From positions 1 to 19,306 of the forward strand of contig CALCJD010000132.1 in the NCBI GenBank assembly GCA_937960895.1: 19,306 nt of DNA, written 5' to 3'. Source of the DNA: an uncultured Spartobacteria bacterium (lineage in GTDB: Bacteria > Verrucomicrobiota > Verrucomicrobiia > Chthoniobacterales > Terrimicrobiaceae). The first letter of the stretch is position 1; every line of letters starts with the position of its first letter. Shown in pieces: positions 15,047 to 19,306 of this stretch. Under the pieces are notes generated by a model that was not told the origin of the DNA, did not search any database, and worked only from the letters and a program-made list of their open reading frames with translations. Position numbers and translations under genes: made by a program.

Positions 15047-15945
15047 AAGGAATTCTGAAGGAAAAAATTGTCGCCGTCCTCATGGGCGGCCCCGGACCGG
15101 AGAGGGAGGTTTCCCTGCGCTCGGGCGAGGCGGTGGCCCGCGCCCTGAAGGCCTGCGGGGCCCGGGTGACGGAGGTGGACGTGACCGGGCCGGACTTCAC
15201 CCTTCCCGCGGGGGTTGATCTGGCCTTCAACATGATCCACGGAACATTCGGCGAGGATGGACAGATCCAGGCCATCCTGGACGCCCGCGGCGTGCCCTAC
15301 ACCGGCGAGGGCGAGGCGGGAAGCCGCCTGGCCTTCGACAAGATCCTCAGCAAGGAAAAGTTCGACGCGGCGGGCGTTCCGACCGCGAAGTGGCACATCC
15401 TGCGGCGCGGCGAAAAACCGCGCCTGGATCCGCCCTGTGTCGTCAAGGCGCCGCGCCAGGGATCCAGCGTCGGCGTGCACATCATTCAGGAAGCCGCCGC
15501 GTTCGGCCCCGCGCTGGAGGATTGTTTTCGCTTCGGGGACGAGGTGCTGATCGAGGAATTCATCAAGGGACGGGAACTGACCGTCGGCGTGCTCGGCGAC
15601 GAGGTGCTGCCCGTCGTCGAAATCGTCCCGCGCGAGGGATTTTACGACTACGAGCACAAATACACCAAGGGGGCCTCGGACTATTTTGTGCCTGCGCCGA
15701 TTGACAGCGAAACCACCGCCGCGGTACAAAAGGCCGCGCTGGATGCGACCCGCGCGCTCGGGCTTTCCGTTTATTCGCGCACCGATGTCTTGCTGGCCCC
15801 GGATGGGCGCCTGGCCGTGCTCGAAATCAACACCATTCCCGGCATGACCGAGACCAGTCTGCTGCCGAAGGCCGCGGCCGTGGCGGGGCTTGATTTTCCG
15901 GCACTCTGCGAAAAAATCGCCGCCCTTTCCCTGCAACGAACCTGA
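15043..15945 (+). CDS. ddl: D-alanine:D-alanine ligase Ddl
   Basis: Ddl is an ATP-grasp enzyme that makes the D-Ala-D-Ala dipeptide used by MurF. The 300-residue protein is of normal length. It carries GGPGPEREVSLRSG (15-28, with the substrate-binding Glu20), HGTFGEDG (66-73), YTGEG (86-90), the ATP-grasp loop KAPRQGSSVGV (135-145), EEFIKGRELTVG (171-182), the YDYEHKYTKG loop (201-210) and the Mg-binding EINTIPGMTETS (261-272). The start ATG 15043 overlaps the murC-murB stop as ATGA; the open frame further upstream is a shadow within the murB part. Its stop shares a base with ftsQ. The order murC-murB-ddl-ftsQ is typical of the dcw cluster. Confidence 0.96.
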   Translation: MKGILKEKIVAVLMGGPGPEREVSLRSGEAVARALKACGARVTEVDVTGPDFTLPAGVDLAFNMIHGTFGEDGQIQAILDARGVPYTGEGEAGSRLAFDKILSKEKFDAAGVPTAKWHILRRGEKPRLDPPCVVKAPRQGSSVGVHIIQEAAAFGPALEDCFRFGDEVLIEEFIKGRELTVGVLGDEVLPVVEIVPREGFYDYEHKYTKGASDYFVPAPIDSETTAAVQKAALDATRALGLSVYSRTDVLLAPDGRLAVLEINTIPGMTETSLLPKAAAVAGLDFPALCEKIAALSLQRT

Positions 15946-16913
15946 TGCCTCCACGTCCCACAGCCCGAAAAAAAGTGAATCGCCGGACGCGCGCCTCGAC
16001 GTCCCGCGACCACCTGCTCGACGTGCGCATCCGCACCTCGACGGCCCGTCGGCGCAACCAGGAGATTGCCGGCCGCTGGATTCGGAACCTGCTGTTTTTG
16101 ACGTTTCTCATTTCCGGTTCGGTTTTTGGGGTCCGCTACGCGCTGGACCGTTTCTTTTTCCAGAACGCCGAGTACACCCTCCGGCGCATCACCCTCGAGC
16201 TGGACGGACTGTTCACCCGCGAGCAGGCGCTGGAGGAGGCGGAGCTCCGGGAGGGTGTGAACATTTTCTCGGTGGATCTCGCGAAGGTGGAAAAAACCTT
16301 CCGGGCGATCCCGCAGGTGCAGAGCGCCCAGGTGGTGCGGGAGCTGCCGGATCACATCCGGGTGACCCTCACCGCGAGGAAGCCGGTCGCATGGGTGGCG
16401 GCGGAGGGGGAAACGGGCGATCCGACCACCTCCGACAGGTCGTTTCTCACCGATGCCAACGGATTCCTGATGCGTCCGCGCCGCGTCACCCCGGAGGATT
16501 TTCATCTGCCCGTGATCTACGGCCTCAAGAGCGACAATCTGCGCGAGGGCGAGGAACTGCGGAACGACGACATGCGGAACGTGCTGAAGCTGCTCGAAAC
16601 GGTCGCACAACACCCGGAAAGTCTGCTAAAAATCCGCACCATGGACGTGTCGAAGGGCTACCGGATCGACGTGGTAAACGACACCAATTCCCTCATCATT
16701 TTCGCGGCCTCGGATTTCGAGGAACAGCTCGCCCGCCTGCAGAAACTTCTTTTGCACTGCAACGAAACCGGCCGCACGCTCGAGTCCGTCAATCTCATGG
16801 TTCGTCGCAACACGCCCGTCCGTTTTGTCATGGCATCCGCGCCGCCGGTCGAGGAGCCGGCCGCCCCGCCCGCGCGGGTTCCCTCGAAACCCTCGAAAAC
16901 CCGGAGGAACTGA
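15945..16913 (+). CDS. ftsQ: Cell division protein FtsQ (DivIB-like, POTRA domain)
   Basis: FtsQ is a bitopic divisome protein that binds FtsL/FtsB and regulates the FtsW-FtsI synthase. The 322-residue product has a long, very basic cytoplasmic N-terminus (about 1-47) and one transmembrane helix (about 48-66). A POTRA-like domain follows (about 76-147), including LREGVNIFSVDL (101-112) and the strand pair IPQVQSAQVVRELPDHIRV (122-140). An FtsQ/DivIB beta domain extends to about 285, and the tail is Pro-rich. The family is poorly conserved; topology, POTRA pattern and the ddl-ftsQ-ftsA order support the name. The start shares the A of the ddl stop (TGATG), and its own stop does the same with ftsA. 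Confidence 0.9.
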   Translation: MPPRPTARKKVNRRTRASTSRDHLLDVRIRTSTARRRNQEIAGRWIRNLLFLTFLISGSVFGVRYALDRFFFQNAEYTLRRITLELDGLFTREQALEEAELREGVNIFSVDLAKVEKTFRAIPQVQSAQVVRELPDHIRVTLTARKPVAWVAAEGETGDPTTSDRSFLTDANGFLMRPRRVTPEDFHLPVIYGLKSDNLREGEELRNDDMRNVLKLLETVAQHPESLLKIRTMDVSKGYRIDVVNDTNSLIIFAASDFEEQLARLQKLLLHCNETGRTLESVNLMVRRNTPVRFVMASAPPVEEPAAPPARVPSKPSKTRRN

Positions 16914-18130
16914 TGGCGCGCTCGGATATTCTCGTCGGAGTCGAGGTCGGAACCTCCAAGGTGTGCTGTGTGGTGGGGGAGACCGGCCGGGAGGGTTCGC
17001 TGCGCATCCTGGGCGTGGGGGTGGCCCCGTCCCGCGGCGTGCGCAAGGGGGAGATCGTCGACCTCGCCATCGCCACGGAATGCGTGCACGACGCGATTTC
17101 GGACGCCGAGACCAACAGCGACGCCGAAATCGGCAGTGTGTCCGTGGCCGTCACCGGCAGCCATGTGAAGAGCTTCAACAGCCGCGGCGCCATCCTGATT
17201 CCCCCGGACCGTTTCGAGATCGACGAGGAGGACATCCAGGAGGTCGCCGTCAAGGCCCGGGAGGTCAACATTCCGACCGAGAACTTCTTCCTGCATTCCC
17301 TCATCCAGCATTATTACGTGGACGGCCAGGAGGGCGTGCTCAATCCGCTGGGCATGGTCGGCCGCAAGCTGGAGGCGGATTTTCACATCGTGCACGGCGT
17401 GAAGACGCGCCTGCAAAACACCCTGCGCTGCATCCGCGAGGCCGGCGTGCAGATCGACGAGGTGGTGGTCAACTCGCTCGCCTCCGCCCAGGCCGTCCTC
17501 GACCAGCACCACAAGGATCTCGGAGCCCTGGTGATCGACATGGGCGGCGGGGTGACGGATTACATCGTCTACGAAAACGGCGCCGTGCACCACAGCGGCG
17601 TGCTTGCGGTCGGGGGCGATCACATCAGCAACGACATTTCGCTCGGACTGCGCATCCCGCTCACGCGGGCGGAACGGCTCAAGGTCGAGGAGGGTTCCGC
17701 CAAAATGGGGGAGGCCAAGCCGGGGGAGATGATCGTTTTGAAGAACGACGCCGGTTTCTCCGGCAAGGAGGTCGAGCGCGAGATGCTGAACACGATCATC
17801 CACGCACGCGTCCGCGAAAGTTTCGAATTGATCCGGCGTCAGATCGAGCAGGAGGTGCCCCTGCACCTGCTGGGCGGCGGCGTGATGCTCACCGGCGGCA
17901 CCAGTCTCCTGCGCGGCATCAAGGAGGTCGCGGAGTCCGTCTTTGAGATGCCGGTGCACCTGGCCCGCGAGGTCGGCGTGTCGGGTCCGAAATCCATTCT
18001 CAACAACCCCCAGTATTCCACCGCCATCGGCCTGGTGAAATTCACCCAGGCCCTGCGCGCCGAAGAGGAGGAGCCGGGGCTTTTTGGCACCGTGCTCGAA
18101 AAACTCGGAGGCATCTTCCGCCGCAAATAA
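16913..18130 (+). CDS. ftsA: Cell division protein FtsA (actin-like membrane anchor of FtsZ)
   Basis: FtsA is an actin-fold ATPase that tethers FtsZ filaments to the membrane and recruits later division proteins. The 405-residue protein starts with the phosphate-1 motif ILVGVEVGTSKVCCVVGE (6-23). The FtsA-specific 1C domain lies at about 84-162, phosphate-2 DMGGGVTDY at 209-217, the AVGGDHISNDI segment at 232-242 and the adenosine motif TGGTSLL at 327-333. It ends with a basic, amphipathic helix, LFGTVLEKLGGIFRRK (390-405), the usual membrane-targeting sequence. GGAGG at 16903-16907 lies 5 bases before ATG 16913, supporting this start. The frame upstream is a shadow within ftsQ. Only 3 bp separate it from ftsZ. 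Confidence 0.96.
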   Translation: MARSDILVGVEVGTSKVCCVVGETGREGSLRILGVGVAPSRGVRKGEIVDLAIATECVHDAISDAETNSDAEIGSVSVAVTGSHVKSFNSRGAILIPPDRFEIDEEDIQEVAVKAREVNIPTENFFLHSLIQHYYVDGQEGVLNPLGMVGRKLEADFHIVHGVKTRLQNTLRCIREAGVQIDEVVVNSLASAQAVLDQHHKDLGALVIDMGGGVTDYIVYENGAVHHSGVLAVGGDHISNDISLGLRIPLTRAERLKVEEGSAKMGEAKPGEMIVLKNDAGFSGKEVEREMLNTIIHARVRESFELIRRQIEQEVPLHLLGGGVMLTGGTSLLRGIKEVAESVFEMPVHLAREVGVSGPKSILNNPQYSTAIGLVKFTQALRAEEEEPGLFGTVLEKLGGIFRRK

Positions 18131-18133
18131 CCC

Positions 18134-19306
18134 ATGATCGCCTATCCCAAATCCGGCACTCCGGCAGAATCCGAACTTTCCGTGCGGCTGATCGGACTCG
18201 GCAACGCAGGGGTGAACCTGGCCGACCGGGTGGCCATGTCGGGTGTCGACGGCGTGGAGGTGATCGCCATGAACACCGACAGCCAGTCCCTGCTGTCGTC
18301 GATCTGCCAGCAAAAGGTCACCCTCGGCGAAAAGGCCACGCGCGGACTGGGCGCCGGCGGCGACCCGGACGTGGGAGCGGAAGCGGCCGCCGAATCGCGG
18401 GAGGAGATCCAGGCCGCCGTCGAAGGGGCCGGATTGGTCTTTCTCTGCGCCGGCTTGGGGGGCGGAACCGGCTCGGGGGTGGCCCCCCTGCTGGCGGAAG
18501 CCGCCCGGGAGGCGGGGGCGACGGTGATTGTACTGGTCACCACCCCGTTTGCGTTTGAGGGCCGCCGGCGCAATGCCCAGGCGGCCACGGCGCTGGAGGC
18601 GCTGTCGAGGCACGCCCATGTCGTGCTCCATTTTGAAAACGACCGGATGTCCGAACTCGCCTCGCCGCATGCCGGCATCGGCGAAACCTTTGCCGCGTCG
18701 GACAACCTTCTGTCCGGCTGCGTGAGTTCGCTGGTCGGCATCCTGCGCGGCGGCGGACCCATGCCCGTCCGGCTTTCCGATCTCCTCGCCGCCCTGGGCG
18801 GGGGAACCCCCGCCGGAGCTTTCGGCCGCGGCGAGGGGACGGGGGACAACCGGGCGTATGACGCGGTGGCCCGGGCCCTCAAAAGTCCGTTGCTCGACCG
18901 CGGCCGCCTGCTGAGGGAAAGCCATTCCGTGGTGGTGCACATTTCGGGTCCGGCCTCGCTCACCTTTGCGGAGGTTTCCGCCATCATGCAGGAACTCGGC
19001 AAACACATTGCCGACGACGCCCGGCTCTTTCTCGGGGTGGCCACCCAGGCGGGCACGACGGATCCGGTTTGTGTCACGCTGCTCGGCAACTTCGAGGATC
19101 CCGACGCCGGCGCCGAACCGGCGGCCGCTCCCGCTCCGGCATCCAAACCGCAGACACGCACGACCGCGCGTGAGACCCGGACCGCGCCGGTTCCGGCTCC
19201 ACAACCGGAGGAATCGAAACCGCTTTTCCCGGAAACGGAATCCGAAACCGAGCGCCCGGCCGCCGCGGCGCGTCCCCCGGCTCCCGCCCGCGAACCCAAG
19301 CCGGCG
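18134..19306 (+). CDS. ftsZ: Cell division protein FtsZ (divergent; 3' end cut by window)
   Basis: FtsZ is the tubulin-like GTPase that forms the division ring. The frame runs 391 codons from ATG 18134 to the window edge without a stop. GTP-binding parts are present: IGLGNAGVN (20-28), AMNTDSQSL (45-53), RGLGAGGDPDVG (70-81), the tubulin signature GGGTGSG (109-115; GGGTGTG in most FtsZ), PFAFEGRRR (138-146) and FENDR (167-171). The T7 loop reads MPVRLSDLL (210-218) where a typical FtsZ has INVDFADVR, so the usual Asn and first Asp are replaced by Pro211 and Arg213 while Asp216 is kept. SPLL (251-254) and the C-terminal FtsZ subdomain follow to about 320. A Pro/Ala/Glu-rich linker then runs to the window edge. 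The C-terminal FtsA-binding peptide is outside the window. No clear Shine-Dalgarno sequence is seen. Confidence 0.93.
   Translation, partial: MIAYPKSGTPAESELSVRLIGLGNAGVNLADRVAMSGVDGVEVIAMNTDSQSLLSSICQQKVTLGEKATRGLGAGGDPDVGAEAAAESREEIQAAVEGAGLVFLCAGLGGGTGSGVAPLLAEAAREAGATVIVLVTTPFAFEGRRRNAQAATALEALSRHAHVVLHFENDRMSELASPHAGIGETFAASDNLLSGCVSSLVGILRGGGPMPVRLSDLLAALGGGTPAGAFGRGEGTGDNRAYDAVARALKSPLLDRGRLLRESHSVVVHISGPASLTFAEVSAIMQELGKHIADDARLFLGVATQAGTTDPVCVTLLGNFEDPDAGAEPAAAPAPASKPQTRTTARETRTAPVPAPQPEESKPLFPETESETERPAAAARPPAPAREPKPA

Noticed and set aside
16658..19204. 848-codon antisense open frame across ftsQ, ftsA and ftsZ
   Set aside because: It spans three well-supported + strand genes and their junctions, has low-complexity composition and no recognisable domain.

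Overview
The window is a GC-rich bacterial chromosome segment carrying an almost complete division and cell wall (dcw) cluster, all on the + strand and tightly packed. The gene order is mraZ, rsmH, ftsL, ftsI, murE, murF, mraY, murD, a LysM membrane protein, ftsW, murG, a murC-murB fusion, ddl, ftsQ, ftsA and ftsZ; ftsZ runs off the right edge. The murC-murB fusion, the meso-diaminopimelate-type MurE (DNPR motif) and a strongly diverged FtsZ suggest the phylum Verrucomicrobiota, perhaps the Opitutales/Opitutaceae. This placement is inferred from gene content, not from a database comparison.

Region by region: bases 1-32 hold a degenerate tandem octamer repeat. Bases 33-350 have no convincing gene but contain several good hairpins and a likely intrinsic terminator (306-350), so this may be a small RNA or a long 3' untranslated region. 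Bases 430-500 carry a weak promoter candidate and three TGG-type boxes spaced exactly 10 bp apart, matching the known MraZ operator layout. From 503 to the end the genes run with almost no gaps. Nine of the fifteen junctions are 1-base or 4-base stop/start overlaps. The main exceptions are mraZ-rsmH (146 bp), mraY-murD (16 bp) and the two flanks of the LysM gene, the second of which is an 82-bp GC-rich gap with inverted repeats.

How the genes work together: the MurC and MurB domains, MurD, MurE, MurF and Ddl make UDP-MurNAc-pentapeptide in the cytoplasm. MraY and MurG convert it to lipid II on the inner face of the membrane. FtsW polymerises lipid II and FtsI (PBP3-type transpeptidase) crosslinks it at the septum. 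FtsL and FtsQ link this synthase to the divisome, and FtsA anchors the FtsZ ring to the membrane. MraZ probably represses the cluster, and RsmH methylates 16S rRNA.

Most of the window is ordinary dcw content. The points most worth a second look are the FtsZ T7 loop, in which two of three catalytic-loop positions are replaced; the MurC-MurB fusion, with Cys in place of the usual catalytic Ser of MurB; the inserted bitopic LysM protein; and the structured, terminated region upstream of mraZ.
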